Assembly (NCBI RefSeq): GCF_023006505.1
Contig: NZ_JALBGV010000007.1
Span: 62,001 to 126,000 of the forward strand
Source: Neorhizobium sp. SHOUNA12A
GTDB taxonomy: Bacteria; Pseudomonadota; Alphaproteobacteria; Rhizobiales; Rhizobiaceae
Direction of reading: 5' to 3'
Length of the DNA stretch: 64,000 nucleotides
Shown here: positions 50,541-59,094 of the stretch, piece after piece
Position numbering within the stretch: the stretch's first letter is position 1
Layout of the letters: each line of letters opens with the position of its first letter
Notes under the pieces: generated by a model
Told to the model about the DNA's origin: nothing
The model's database searches: none
What the model saw: the letters and a program-made list of their open reading frames with translations, nothing else
Translations under genes and position numbers: made by a program

Positions 50541-51611
50541 TCAGCGGCGCAAAAGCGGGAGCAACTGGTCGCCCTGCCGCTTGATCTCCTGGAGATAAGG
50601 CGTGTCGGAGAGCACGAAATGGGTGATGCCGAGATCCTCGTATCTGCGCAGCGAACGGGCGACGTCTTGCGCTGAACCAACGAGCCAGGTGGTGCCGGCG
50701 CCACCGCCGCCGAATTTCCCGGGTGCGGTGTAAAGGTTGTCGTCGAGGACATCGCCGCGCTCGTGCAGTTCGAGCAGCCGGCGCTGGCCGACGGCGACCG
50801 GCTTTCCGTGGTCGTTCCAGTTGCCGGCCTTGCCCTTGGCCATCTCGGCGACCTTCGCCTCGGCATCGGCCCAGGCCTGTTCGGTCGTGTCGCGGACGAG
50901 GGTGGTGATCCGCAATCCGAATTGAAGCGGAGGAAGGTCGCGGTCGAGTTGCCTGCTCAGTGCCTTCAGCCGTTCGATCCTCTCCCGCACGCCGTCGAGC
51001 GGTTCACCCCAGAAAAGCTGGATATCGGCTTCGGTTGCGGCCACCCGTTCGGCGGCGTCGGAAGCGCCGCCGAAATAGAGTTTCGGGTGCTTGCGGTCGC
51101 CGCGGGGCTGAAGGCGAGGCTCGATCGTGGAACCGGTGACCTGGAAATGCTCGCCCCTGAACGTAACGTTTTCTTCGGTCCACAGCCGGCGGACCAGCCG
51201 CATGAATTCCTTGGTACGGGCATAACGATGCGCCTGATCGCCCTCGCTGTCGCCATAGGCGGCGAGGTTATCCTGGCCCGAGACGATGTTGACCCGCACC
51301 CGGCCGCCGCTCAGGTGGTCGAGCGTGGCCGCCGCCGAGGCGAAGTTTGCCGGCCGCCAATAACCCGGACGGATGGCGATCAGCGGCTCGAAGGTGGTGG
51401 TACGGGCGGCAAGAGCGGTTGCGATGGTGAACGTATCCGGCCGGCCCCAGCCGGTGCCGACGAGCGCGCCTTTCCAGCCATGCTCCTCCAGCGCCTTGGC
51501 GTGGTTGGTCAGCGTCTCCAGGCTGTTGTGGTTCTCGGCGGAGGAATCGCCGCGATGGCCGGCTTTGACATCGTTCGGGATATACCAAAGGAACTCGGAA
51601 TTGCTGCTCAT
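50541..51611 (-). CDS. LLM-class flavin-dependent monooxygenase, SsuD-like
   Basis: 356-residue TIM-barrel enzyme of the bacterial-luciferase superfamily, close to the FMNH2-dependent alkanesulfonate monooxygenases that release sulfite from C1-C10 sulfonates. Typical segments are EFLWYIPNDVKAGHRGDS, WKGALVGTGWGRPDTFTIATALAARTT, RVRVNIVSGQDN, AAYGDSEGDQAHRYARTKEFM and KLYFGGASDAAERVAA. ATG 51611 (MSSNSEF) has CAGG upstream; 51626 in frame is an alternative without proper spacing. No dedicated flavin reductase or sulfonate importer adjoins it; an SDR and an amidase gene lie upstream on the same strand. Confidence 0.92.
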   Translation of the reverse strand: MSSNSEFLWYIPNDVKAGHRGDSSAENHNSLETLTNHAKALEEHGWKGALVGTGWGRPDTFTIATALAARTTTFEPLIAIRPGYWRPANFASAAATLDHLSGGRVRVNIVSGQDNLAAYGDSEGDQAHRYARTKEFMRLVRRLWTEENVTFRGEHFQVTGSTIEPRLQPRGDRKHPKLYFGGASDAAERVAATEADIQLFWGEPLDGVRERIERLKALSRQLDRDLPPLQFGLRITTLVRDTTEQAWADAEAKVAEMAKGKAGNWNDHGKPVAVGQRRLLELHERGDVLDDNLYTAPGKFGGGGAGTTWLVGSAQDVARSLRRYEDLGITHFVLSDTPYLQEIKRQGDQLLPLLRR

Positions 51612-51698
51612 GTTATCGACCTGCATCTCTAATGACTGAAATAGGGAAATGAGTGGAAGGCAGCGTGGCGCACGCCGGCCGGGGTCCGAGAGGTTCCG

Positions 51699-52475
51699 TC
51701 AGACGACGATCGGGTTGAGGGCGCCGTCCATGCCGATCACGACGCCGGTGACGTAGCTTGCCTTCGACGAACTCAGGAAGGTGACGACGTTGGCGATCTC
51801 GTCAGGCGTCGCCATGCGGCCGAGAGGGATGCGCTGGACCATCTTTTCGAGCGCCGCCTGTTCGCTGATGCCGTGGAGTGCCGCCTCTGCCCGAAGGCCC
51901 TCGGTTACTCGTTCCGTTTCGGTATTGCCGGGATTGATGCCGATGATCCGCAATCCGCTGGCGGCATAGGCGTTCGCAAGGCCGACGGTCGCCAGCATCA
52001 GCGCCGCATTGGCGGCCCCGCCCGGAAGGTGGATCGGCGATGCGACCTTGCCGCCGCCGCCGATGACATTGACGATCACGCCCGTCTGCCGGGCCGCCAT
52101 CCGTTTGACCACCGGATCGATGACGTTGATGTAGGAGAAATATTTGGCGTCCATCGCGGCACGCCAGTGGGCCGGGCTGAGGTCCTGGGGCGGCGTGCGG
52201 TGCGCGGCGCCGGCGCAGTTGACGAGAATATCCAGCGCTCCCACGTCGGCTTCGATCTTGTCGACGAGCGACAGCGCCTCGTTTTCCGATATCAGATCGG
52301 CCGCAAAGCCGATCGCGCCGGGCAGTTTTGCCAGAGCCGCATCGATATTTTCTTGGGAACGCGAGCAGATGACGACGCGCGCGCCTTCGGACAGGAGAGA
52401 TTGGGCGCAGGCAAGGCCGATGCCTTTGGAGCCGCCCGTGATCAATGCCGTCTTGCCGTTCAAATCGAGTTGCAT
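51699..52475 (-). CDS. SDR-fold protein lacking the catalytic Tyr-Lys pair
   Basis: 258 residues with the Rossmann fold of classical short-chain dehydrogenases: nucleotide motif GGSKGIGLA (15-23), LVNCAGAAH in place of NNAG, and the C-terminal SSSKASYVTGVVIGMDGAL. At the active site the usual YxxxK is missing; the aligned segment reads PGGAANAALML, with Gly for Tyr and Asn for Lys. Redox catalysis by the standard mechanism is thus unlikely, although the cofactor site looks intact. It lies between the monooxygenase and the amidase genes on the same strand. Confidence 0.88.
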   Translation of the reverse strand: MQLDLNGKTALITGGSKGIGLACAQSLLSEGARVVICSRSQENIDAALAKLPGAIGFAADLISENEALSLVDKIEADVGALDILVNCAGAAHRTPPQDLSPAHWRAAMDAKYFSYINVIDPVVKRMAARQTGVIVNVIGGGGKVASPIHLPGGAANAALMLATVGLANAYAASGLRIIGINPGNTETERVTEGLRAEAALHGISEQAALEKMVQRIPLGRMATPDEIANVVTFLSSSKASYVTGVVIGMDGALNPIVV

Positions 52476-52659
52476 GGTGCGCTGCTTTCCTCAAAATCCA
52501 GGGGAGAGGCTAGGCTCTCGAGGATATTGGAACAAGCAAAAGGCAACTGCCGCGATCGCGGTTACGGGGAAACGGTTCCTTAGTTAGCTGCGCAGGGAGG
52601 CAACTCTTCCATGCGGCGCGCCTGGCACGTTTTGCCGGCTTTGCCGAGACGGCGATGTC

Positions 52660-52684
52660 TGCTGGAGCCGATCCGGCTCCAGCA
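52660..52684 (-). terminator. Perfect 11-bp hairpin after the amidase gene
   Basis: TGCTGGAGCCG (52660-52670), loop ATC, CGGCTCCAGCA (52674-52684), starting 3 nt beyond the amidase stop. No T-run follows on the minus strand, so it may terminate only partly or stabilise the message. The remaining gap up to the SDR start (52476-52659) holds nothing that I recognise. Confidence 0.55.
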
Positions 52685-52687
52685 TTC

Positions 52688-54058
52688 CTACCCTCGGATG
52701 ATTTCCTCATGGGCCATCGCGGCCTGCAGCAGTGTTTCATCGCAATTGGCATTGGCCGACAGGAGGAAGCCAACCGGCATGCCGGCATCGCCGGTGCCGC
52801 AGGGGATGGAGACGCCGCACCAGTCGAGGAAATTGCCGAAGCCGGTATTGCGCAGCGTCCTGCCGTTGGTCGCAAAGAACAGTTCGTCATCCTTTTCAAG
52901 CGGTGCGATCGGCGGGGCCACATGGGCGACCGAGGGCATGGCGACGAAGCGGTCGCCGATCAGTGCCTCGGTTTCGGCGATCATCCGGGCGCGGTTCTCG
53001 ACGATGGCGATATAGTCGGACAGGCTGGTCTTTTCGCCGAGGCGGGTGCGGGCGACGACACGGTGGTCCATCTCCTCCGCATCCGGTCCCGACAGCTTCT
53101 CGCGATGCAGGGCGAAGGCTTCGGCGGTCACCATCGGACCGTATTTCACCATCAGCTTCGGGAGTTCGTCGAAGGTCGGGAAGGCGAGGCGGGTGATCCT
53201 GGCTCCGGCCTTTGCCAGCCGCTCGATCGCCGCTTCGAAGGCGGCCACCACGCCCGGCTCGGCGCCGTCAAAGACGATATTGGTGGGGATGACGATATCG
53301 AAGGTGCGGGCAGGTTGGCGGGCCGTCTGCGGTGCTGCGAGCCCGCGCATAGCCGCATCCACCCAGACCGCATCCTGCACCGTCCGGCAAAGCGGGCCGA
53401 GCGAATCGAGACTGGTCGCCAGCGGATAGACGCCGTTCATCGCATAACGGCCGCGGGTCGCCTTGTAGCCGACGATGCCGTTGAAACCCGCCGGGATGCG
53501 GATCGAGCCGCCGGTATCGGTGCCCATCGCGACGGGCACGAGGCCAGCTGCGACCGCGACGCCGGAACCGGAGGAGGAGCCGCCGGGAATGCGCGGCGCA
53601 TCCTTGCCATGCGGATTGTGCGGCGTACCGTAATGCGGATTGATGCCGATGCCGGAAAAGGCGAATTCGCTCATGTTGGTGCGGCCGACCGCGACCATGC
53701 CAGCCTGTTTCAGCAGGTCGACGATCGCTGCGTCCTTCGCTGCGGGGTTTGCCTTCTTCAGGACTTTCGAGCCGGCGGTGGTCGCCAGTCCCTCGATGTC
53801 GAAGAGGTCTTTCCAGGCGATCGGGATGCCATCGAGCAGGCCGAGCGAACGGCCTTCCTTGATGCGCTTCGAGGAGCCTTGCGCTTCCGCCATAGCGCGA
53901 TCCTCGAGAAGCGAGATGAACACGGCCTTGTCGGGGTAGGCCTTGATACCTGAGAGGACCGCTTCCGTGACCTCGATCGGATCGACCTTGCCCATCTGGA
54001 TGAGCGCGGAAAGCTCGGCGATCGACATCGCTCCAAAGGTTTTCGTCACGGCTGTCAT
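52688..54058 (-). CDS. Amidase signature family hydrolase
   Basis: 456 residues with a complete Ser-cisSer-Lys triad: Lys in GIPIAWKDLFDIEGLATTAGS, the signature GGSSSGSGVAVAAGLVPVAMGTDTGGS with both serines, then IRIPAGFNGIVGYKATRGRY. No signal peptide, so cytoplasmic. Members hydrolyse a broad range of amides; there is no GatB/GatC neighbour, so it is a catabolic amidase and not GatA. The ATG at 54058 has GGGGAG 2-7 nt upstream and is preferred to 54067. It may act with the downstream monooxygenase, or be independent because of the hairpin. Confidence 0.93.
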   Translation of the reverse strand: MTAVTKTFGAMSIAELSALIQMGKVDPIEVTEAVLSGIKAYPDKAVFISLLEDRAMAEAQGSSKRIKEGRSLGLLDGIPIAWKDLFDIEGLATTAGSKVLKKANPAAKDAAIVDLLKQAGMVAVGRTNMSEFAFSGIGINPHYGTPHNPHGKDAPRIPGGSSSGSGVAVAAGLVPVAMGTDTGGSIRIPAGFNGIVGYKATRGRYAMNGVYPLATSLDSLGPLCRTVQDAVWVDAAMRGLAAPQTARQPARTFDIVIPTNIVFDGAEPGVVAAFEAAIERLAKAGARITRLAFPTFDELPKLMVKYGPMVTAEAFALHREKLSGPDAEEMDHRVVARTRLGEKTSLSDYIAIVENRARMIAETEALIGDRFVAMPSVAHVAPPIAPLEKDDELFFATNGRTLRNTGFGNFLDWCGVSIPCGTGDAGMPVGFLLSANANCDETLLQAAMAHEEIIRG

Positions 54059-54143
54059 TCTCCCCATTGCGTTACTGGCGGCCCACAGATGTATCGGATA
54101 TTTTGGCGATGGGTAGAGGATTTATCGGCTCGCCAGGTGGTAT

Positions 54144-54169
54144 GGAACCTCCCGCATATCCGCGAAGTT
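54144..54169 (+). promoter_or_regulatory. EcfG-type promoter before the lipoprotein gene
   Basis: GGAAC (54144-54148), 17-bp spacer, AGTT (54166-54169), about 45 bp before the ATG at 54214. This fits the alphaproteobacterial general-stress consensus GGAAC-N16/17-CGTT with one deviation in the -10 box. Confidence 0.5.
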
Positions 54170-54213
54170 CAGTGAGTCCACCGCATCGGCGGGACATCGG
54201 GAAGGATCAGCCC

Positions 54214-54516
54214 ATGAGAAACATCATCGCCATAACCGGTCTCGTGATCGCGCTTGCCGGCTGCAGCACGGACGGCGGCGGAACCACCGGAGCAATCGAC
54301 ATCGGTCCGGGCATCCGGCCGATCCCCGGCAGCATCACCTATCGTGGCCAGCCGCGCACAAAGCTCACCAAGGCGCCGATCGGCAGCGTCGTGCCGCACG
54401 AGTTCCGCAACGAACTCGGCCAGCGGGTCGAGGAAAATTACATCATCCAGCCGGACCGCAGCCTGAAGCTGGTCAACCGGCGGGTGTTTCGCGATCCGTT
54501 CGGGTTGGACGATTGA
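54214..54516 (+). CDS. Small lipoprotein, unknown
   Basis: 100 residues. The N-terminus MRNIIAITGLVIALAGC is a lipoprotein signal with the lipobox LAGC (Cys17), so the mature part is anchored in the inner or outer membrane. It is short and polar, ending with YIIQPDRSLKLVNRRVFRD. No domain known to me. ATG 54214 is chosen because it begins the signal peptide; an upstream extension is not supported. An EcfG-type promoter lies before it, pointing to stress-dependent expression. Its end converges with the GDPD gene only 6 nt away. Confidence 0.75.
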   Translation: MRNIIAITGLVIALAGCSTDGGGTTGAIDIGPGIRPIPGSITYRGQPRTKLTKAPIGSVVPHEFRNELGQRVEENYIIQPDRSLKLVNRRVFRDPFGLDD

Positions 54517-54522
54517 TGAACT

Positions 54523-55377
54523 TCAACCGGAAATCGTCGCCCAGGCACGTTCCGTGGCGACCGGTTCGTCGGTGGTGATCTGATCCGGCTTCAGCGCCAT
54601 CAGGGCGGAGAAGCTGCGGGCTTCGGCCTCGTCGAACCCGGCGTCCGGGTTCTTTAGATTGAAGGTCCAGGCATCCACCAGCCTGCCGGCATCGTGGCAG
54701 AGGCCGATCAGGTCGAGCCCATCTTTGGCCGCCTGCAGCACCAGCGGCCAGTGCAGATAGATGGTGTCAGGCTCGGTCGGGCCGGCGATATCGGCGCGCA
54801 GATCCGTTTCGACGGCCTTGAGGCCCTGGTGGTGATAGATCTCCATGAGCTTGCCGGTCGGGTCGATGCCGCGCTTGAGGCCCGGCAGTCTCTGCTTGAT
54901 GGCGACGACAAGATCGAGATCGGCGCCGCTGACGATGATCGAGGAGCCGGCATTGCCGAAATGATCGGCGAGATGATCCATGCCGCGTGCGCCGATCGCC
55001 TCCATCCCGTCCTTCATGTCGAACTGCAGCAGGGCGTCCGGATGCGCTGTTTGAAGCATCGTCGCGAGATCCTCGCTGAGGATCGGCGGATGGCCGCCCT
55101 GCAGAAGCGTTAGGCCCTGGATGGTTTCGGGCAAAGTATCACGGATGAGGCCGTGGCCGGTGGTTTCACCTTCGAGCTCCTCGTCGTGCAGCACGACAAA
55201 GCCGCCATCGGCGCGGACGCGCAGGTCGAGTTCGGTCGATGCTCCAAGGCGAAAGCCTTCCACCATGACGCGCGCGGAAAACAGCGGGTCCTTGAAGCTG
55301 CGGCGCAGGCGATGCCACTTCAGCCGGGTGAAATGACCCTGATGGGCGATGCCGAGGCCTGAAAATTCTGAAGCCAT
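54523..55377 (-). CDS. Glycerophosphodiester phosphodiesterase family protein
   Basis: 284 residues with the GDPD TIM-barrel pattern: GASTELDLRVRADGGFVVLHDEELEGETTG gives the ELD/HDE metal and catalytic residues, and LLQFDMKDG and GLKRGIDPTG mark later strands. The N-terminal His, usually in HRG, is in AHQGHF here. Typical members hydrolyse glycerophosphodiesters to glycerol-3-phosphate and an alcohol. No signal peptide, so the site is cytoplasmic. It stands alone. The start ATG 55377 gives a full-length domain. Confidence 0.85.
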   Translation of the reverse strand: MASEFSGLGIAHQGHFTRLKWHRLRRSFKDPLFSARVMVEGFRLGASTELDLRVRADGGFVVLHDEELEGETTGHGLIRDTLPETIQGLTLLQGGHPPILSEDLATMLQTAHPDALLQFDMKDGMEAIGARGMDHLADHFGNAGSSIIVSGADLDLVVAIKQRLPGLKRGIDPTGKLMEIYHHQGLKAVETDLRADIAGPTEPDTIYLHWPLVLQAAKDGLDLIGLCHDAGRLVDAWTFNLKNPDAGFDEAEARSFSALMALKPDQITTDEPVATERAWATISG

Positions 55378-55582
55378 GAAATTCCGTCTAAGGTGAAGGG
55401 CAGCGATTCGATCGACGCCAGACTATTGTTTTGGAGCTGCCTGCCATAGATCGATGACAGAAGTTTCGTGCCGAGCCTCAAAAGCCGAGATTGTGCCCGG
55501 CAGGGAACGACTTGTTATAAAGGTCTGCCGGATAACTATCCGGAAAACATATTTTGTCTCCTGTCACGAAAGGCAGATTTCC

Positions 55583-55996
55583 ATGTCCCATGACGCGAAC
55601 TGGGCGCCTCTTCCTCCCTATAGCACCGGCCCGCGCGGCCGTTGCCCGCGTTGCGGCCAGGGGCATCTGTTCAACGGGTTCCTGTCGATGCGGCCGGCCT
55701 GCGAGGTCTGCGGCCTCGATTATTCTTTCGCTGATCCCGGAGACGGTCCCGCCTTTTTCGTGATGTGCTTCGGCTGCATTCCGAGCATTGCGCTTGCTGT
55801 CTGGATCGAGACCAGTTTCCAGCCGCCATTCTGGGTGCATCTGCTGATCTCGCTTCCTTTCCTGCTCATCACCTGCCTTGCGCCGATGCGGCCGCTGAAG
55901 GGTTGGCTGGTCGCGAGCCAGTATTTTTACAAGGCAGGCCCCGGCAAGGTCGACCGGGAGCCATCATCGCCCGTTGACGGCGAGAACGGCGGCTGA
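55583..55996 (+). CDS. DUF983 family zinc-ribbon membrane protein
   Basis: 137 residues. An N-terminal zinc ribbon (CPRCGQGHLFNGF ... ACEVCGLDYSF) is followed by two membrane helices (FFVMCFGCIPSIALAVWIE and FWVHLLISLPFLLITCLAPM). This CxxCGxG layout defines the DUF983 family, common in alphaproteobacteria; the function is unknown. ATG 55583 with AAGG upstream is used. It is monocistronic or co-transcribed with the next small gene 100 bp downstream. Confidence 0.85.
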   Translation: MSHDANWAPLPPYSTGPRGRCPRCGQGHLFNGFLSMRPACEVCGLDYSFADPGDGPAFFVMCFGCIPSIALAVWIETSFQPPFWVHLLISLPFLLITCLAPMRPLKGWLVASQYFYKAGPGKVDREPSSPVDGENGG

Positions 55997-56097
55997 CCGA
56001 CGGAAGGACTTCGGGGCTCGCGTTAAAACCGAGCCGGAAGATGAGGAACAATCTTCTCTGCAAACCATTCGGCAGGTGACAGTTCAAGGAGCCTGCA

Positions 56098-56346
56098 ATG
56101 TCCGATGCCGATGAAATCGAAATGGAAACGCGCCGAAGGTCGCTCGCGGTCGAGGGAGCGATGCTCATGCTGATCGACGGCCTCGCCGCCCGGGGCACCA
56201 TCTCGGCAGACGAGGCGGAGGACATGTTGCAAATCCTGTCGAAGAGCTCGGATTTTTCGGCGGCGCGGGCTGCAAGCTCGCTGCGGATCGTCAATCAGCT
56301 GAAACGCCTGCGGCGGGGCGACGGAGCAATCACCCCTGGGGCGTGA
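56098..56346 (+). CDS. Small protein, unknown
   Basis: 82 residues (MSDADEIEMETRRRSLAVEGAML...), helical throughout with an acidic start and a basic end; no signal or membrane segment. AGGAG lies 8-12 nt before the ATG. Nothing in its sequence identifies a family. It precedes the stress-type SDR gene by 121 bp, but that gene has its own promoter. Confidence 0.7.
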   Translation: MSDADEIEMETRRRSLAVEGAMLMLIDGLAARGTISADEAEDMLQILSKSSDFSAARAASSLRIVNQLKRLRRGDGAITPGA

Positions 56347-56401
56347 GCCGAAAGGTGGGGTCGCGTCGCATTTTCTCTTTTTTGATTGTGCATTTTGATT
56401 G

Positions 56402-56426
56402 GGAACAACTCCAGACGAGGCCAGTT
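56402..56426 (+). promoter_or_regulatory. EcfG-type promoter before the stress SDR
   Basis: GGAAC (56402-56406), 16-bp spacer, AGTT (56423-56426), 41 bp upstream of the ATG at 56468. Matches the general-stress consensus GGAAC-N16-CGTT with one deviation. Confidence 0.55.
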
Positions 56427-56467
56427 GGGGCGATCAGTTCGCGATCTCGACAACAAGGAAGATTTTG

Positions 56468-57325
56468 ATGGCCCAGTATCCCACTCCGCCGTTTCCCGAA
56501 CAGCAGCAGCCGATGCCGGGCTTTACCGGGCGCATGGATCCGGTTCCGGATCACGGTGAATTCTCCTACCGCGGTTCCGGTCGGCTGGCCGGCAAGAAGG
56601 CGGTGATCACAGGCGGCGACAGCGGCATCGGCCGGGCCGTGGCGATCGCCTATGCGCGCGAGGGCGCCGATCTCTTGATTTCCTATCTGGACGAAGACGA
56701 GGATGCCGAGGATACCAAGCGCCTGGTCGAAAAGGCCGGCCGCAATGCAGTCCTGGTCCCGGGCGATATCAAGACCGCGGCGCACTGCCGGGCGATCATC
56801 GACAAGGCGGTCCAGGAGTTCGGCGGGATCGATATCCTCGTCAACAACGCCGCTCATCAGGCCACGTTTTCCGACATCGGCGACATCAGCGACCAGGAAT
56901 GGGAACTGACCTTCCAGGTCAACATCCATGCGATGTTCTATCTCACCAAGGCAGCGGTACCCCACATGAAGCCGGGTAGCGCCATCATCAACACGGCATC
57001 GATCAATTCCGACAGTCCGAGCCCGACGCTGCTCGCCTATGCGACCACCAAGGGCGCGATCCAGAATTTCACGGCCGGCCTCGCACAGCTGCTGGCCGAA
57101 AAGGGCATACGCGCCAACGCGGTCGCACCCGGGCCGATCTGGACGCCGCTCATCCCCTCCACCATGACGGAAGACCGGGTGAAGGAATTCGGCAAGCAGG
57201 TGCCGATGAAACGTCCCGGCCAGCCGGCCGAGCTGGCGACGGCCTATGTCATGCTTGCCGATCCGCTCTCCAGCTACGTTTCCGGTACGACCATCGCCGT
57301 CACCGGCGGCAAGCCCATCCTGTAG
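56468..57325 (+). CDS. SDR oxidoreductase, YdaD/YhdG stress-type
   Basis: 285-residue classical SDR with an N-terminal extension (about 45 residues, PTPPFPEQQQPMPGFTGRMDPVPD) typical of the general-stress subgroup known as YdaD/YhdF in Bacillus. The NAD motif is GGDSGIGRA, then LVNNAAHQ and the catalytic Ser and YATTK (Y about 205, K about 209). The C-terminal part ends SYVSGTTIAVTGG. The ATG at 56468 has AGGAAG upstream; the EcfG-like promoter lies just before. Substrate unknown; homologues are stress-induced. Confidence 0.93.
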   Translation: MAQYPTPPFPEQQQPMPGFTGRMDPVPDHGEFSYRGSGRLAGKKAVITGGDSGIGRAVAIAYAREGADLLISYLDEDEDAEDTKRLVEKAGRNAVLVPGDIKTAAHCRAIIDKAVQEFGGIDILVNNAAHQATFSDIGDISDQEWELTFQVNIHAMFYLTKAAVPHMKPGSAIINTASINSDSPSPTLLAYATTKGAIQNFTAGLAQLLAEKGIRANAVAPGPIWTPLIPSTMTEDRVKEFGKQVPMKRPGQPAELATAYVMLADPLSSYVSGTTIAVTGGKPIL

Positions 57326-57350
57326 TTAAGCTCTCCTCCCACGACAACAG

Positions 57351-57374
57351 CGGCGGCGTGGGCCCACGCCGCCG
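57351..57374. terminator. Perfect 24-bp GC palindrome between convergent genes
   Basis: The 24 bp at 57351-57374 are self-complementary over their whole length (core GGCGTGGGCCCACGCC), giving a very stable 10-bp stem with a 4-nt loop. It lies 26 bp after the SDR stop and 25 bp before the stop of the minus-strand gene, so it can end transcription from both sides. Confidence 0.7.
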
Positions 57375-57398
57375 TTCATGTTTGGCGGGTACATTTTC

Positions 57399-57683
57399 TC
57401 AGGTGCGGCGGCCGACTTCCCGTGCCAGATCCTCAAAACAGAACTTGGTGCCTTGCTCGTTCGCTTCGTTTGCCAGAAGCAGCAGCCGGATCGGAAATGC
57501 GATCGCCTTCTGATGGGACGTCGAGACTGCGAGCGGCTTGTCGTCGGCAAGCACGGTGCGTTCGGCCGCCTGCAGGGCGCTCTGAATGTCGGCATGGGAG
57601 ACGACACCCTTTTCGACCAGAAGCCGATTGATCGCGGCAACGGCGAGATAGAGGCCTTCGAGCTGCGGATTGGCGGTGTTCAT
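57399..57683 (-). CDS. Small protein co-transcribed with ndh, unknown
   Basis: 94 residues (MNTANPQLEGLYLAVAAINRLLVEKGVVSHADIQSALQAAERTVLADD...). The first half resembles a short helical recruitment segment; no domain is recognised. ATG 57683 overlaps the NDH-2 stop (57680-57683), so it is translated with ndh and may help the same process. It ends just before the 24-bp palindrome. Confidence 0.75.
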   Translation of the reverse strand: MNTANPQLEGLYLAVAAINRLLVEKGVVSHADIQSALQAAERTVLADDKPLAVSTSHQKAIAFPIRLLLLANEANEQGTKFCFEDLAREVGRRT

Positions 57684-59008
57684 GTCTCTGTCCTTTGCGT
57701 GGAAGACGGAACCGAGGTCGCGGCATTTTCATCGATCAGCCGCGCTCCGCGCTGCTGGGTCAGGTAACGCCAAATCCATTGTACGCTAACCAGCAGGCGT
57801 TTTTCAAAATTGACGAGCAGGTAGACATGGACGAGCGCCCAGAGGAACCAGGCGACCCGACCTTTGAGCGTCCATTTGCCGAAATCGAAGATCGCGGCAT
57901 CGCGGCCGATGACGGCGGTATTGCCGCGATTGCGGAACCGGAAAGGCTGGGGCGCCTTGCCGTCCAGCAGTCTCGCCCGCAGCGCCTTGCCGAGATATTG
58001 CCCCTGCTGCTTGGCGACCTGGGCGAGCGCCGGCAGCGGCTTGCCATCTTCCGCAAGCCCCAGCGCCGTGTCGCCGATCGCAAAGATATCCGGAAAGCCG
58101 GTGATGGAGAGGTCCGGTTCGACCGGAATGCGCCCTCCCGCCTTGCCTTCGATGCCGAGCCATCTGGCTGCGGGCGAGGCTTTGACACCCGCGCCCCAGA
58201 TGACGCAGCTGGTGCGGAAACGCTGCGAGCCGGCGATGACCTCGTCCTTGGTGACGGATTCGACGGCCAGATTGGTCATCACCTCGACGCCGGCCTTCTC
58301 CAGGGCCTTCAGGGCGTATTGGGTGAGGTTGTCGGGAAAGGTGGCGAGGATCTTCGGGCCGGCTTCGATGAGGATGACCCGCATGTGATCCGGCTCGAGC
58401 TTGCGGAAATCGCGGGTGATCATGAAGTGGCCGAGCTCGGCGATCGCGCCGGCCATTTCGACGCCCGTCGGACCGCCGCCGATGATAACGCTGGTGAGCA
58501 GCGCCTTCTTTTCTTCTGGATCATGGGAAAGCTCGGCCTTCTCGAAGGCGAGCAGCAGGCGTTGGCGGATCAACCTTGCTTCGTGGATGGTCTTCAGGCC
58601 CGGCGCCCAGGCTCGCCAGTCGTCATGGCCGAAGTAATTGTAGTCCGAGCCGGTGGCGATGACGAGGCGGTCGTAAGGGACCGACGTCCCGTTGTCGAGC
58701 ATCACGGTCTTCGCCGCCGCATCCACGCCGGTGACTTCCGCCAGCATGACGTTGATGTTCTTGAAGCGCCCGAGCGTGCGGCGGATCGGTTCCGATATGT
58801 CGGCGGGAGACAGTGCGGCGGTCGCGACCTGATAAAGGAGCGGCTGGAAAAGATTGTGGTTGCGCCGGTCGATGACGGTCACGTCGATGGGGCTGTTGCC
58901 GAGCGCCCCGGCAGTCGCCAGCCCGCCGAAACCGGCGCCGACGATGACGACGCGTGGTGGTTTTGTTTCTCCGCCCGTCATGTCGTTGTGCAAAGTTTCA
59001 TCGGCCAT
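57680..59008 (-). CDS. ndh: Type II NADH dehydrogenase (NDH-2)
   Basis: 442-residue single-subunit flavoprotein that oxidises NADH and reduces quinone at the inner membrane without pumping protons. The FAD fold starts with VVIVGAGFGGLATAGAL, then NHNLFQPLLYQVATAALSPADI; the NADH fold has SVIIGGGPTGVEMAGAI; DIFAIGDTA is the second FAD motif, and QVAKQQGQYLGKAL and the C-terminal hydrophobic ALVHVYLLVNF segment mediate membrane attachment. GGGTGGGG lies before ATG 59008. A possible EcfG-type promoter lies at 59056-59080 on this strand. Confidence 0.95.
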   Translation of the reverse strand: MADETLHNDMTGGETKPPRVVIVGAGFGGLATAGALGNSPIDVTVIDRRNHNLFQPLLYQVATAALSPADISEPIRRTLGRFKNINVMLAEVTGVDAAAKTVMLDNGTSVPYDRLVIATGSDYNYFGHDDWRAWAPGLKTIHEARLIRQRLLLAFEKAELSHDPEEKKALLTSVIIGGGPTGVEMAGAIAELGHFMITRDFRKLEPDHMRVILIEAGPKILATFPDNLTQYALKALEKAGVEVMTNLAVESVTKDEVIAGSQRFRTSCVIWGAGVKASPAARWLGIEGKAGGRIPVEPDLSITGFPDIFAIGDTALGLAEDGKPLPALAQVAKQQGQYLGKALRARLLDGKAPQPFRFRNRGNTAVIGRDAAIFDFGKWTLKGRVAWFLWALVHVYLLVNFEKRLLVSVQWIWRYLTQQRGARLIDENAATSVPSSTQRTET

Positions 59009-59055
59009 ATTGCCCCACCCTTTTGGCGGGGCAGGACCCCGCTAGACGTTCGTTC

Positions 59056-59080
59056 AACCCACGTCAGGCCCGTTTGTTCC
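59056..59080 (-). promoter_or_regulatory. Possible EcfG-type promoter of ndh
   Basis: On the minus strand GGAAC (59080-59076), 16-bp spacer, GGTT (59059-59056), 47 bp before ATG 59008. The -10 box deviates from CGTT in the first base. Confidence 0.4.
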
Positions 59081-59094
59081 GGGCATGTTTTACC

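Noticed and set aside
52655-53953. 432-codon plus-strand frame opposite the amidase gene
   Set aside because: Amidase signature and triad are on the minus strand; the plus frame is low-complexity His/Asp/Arg-rich text typical of antisense high-GC frames.
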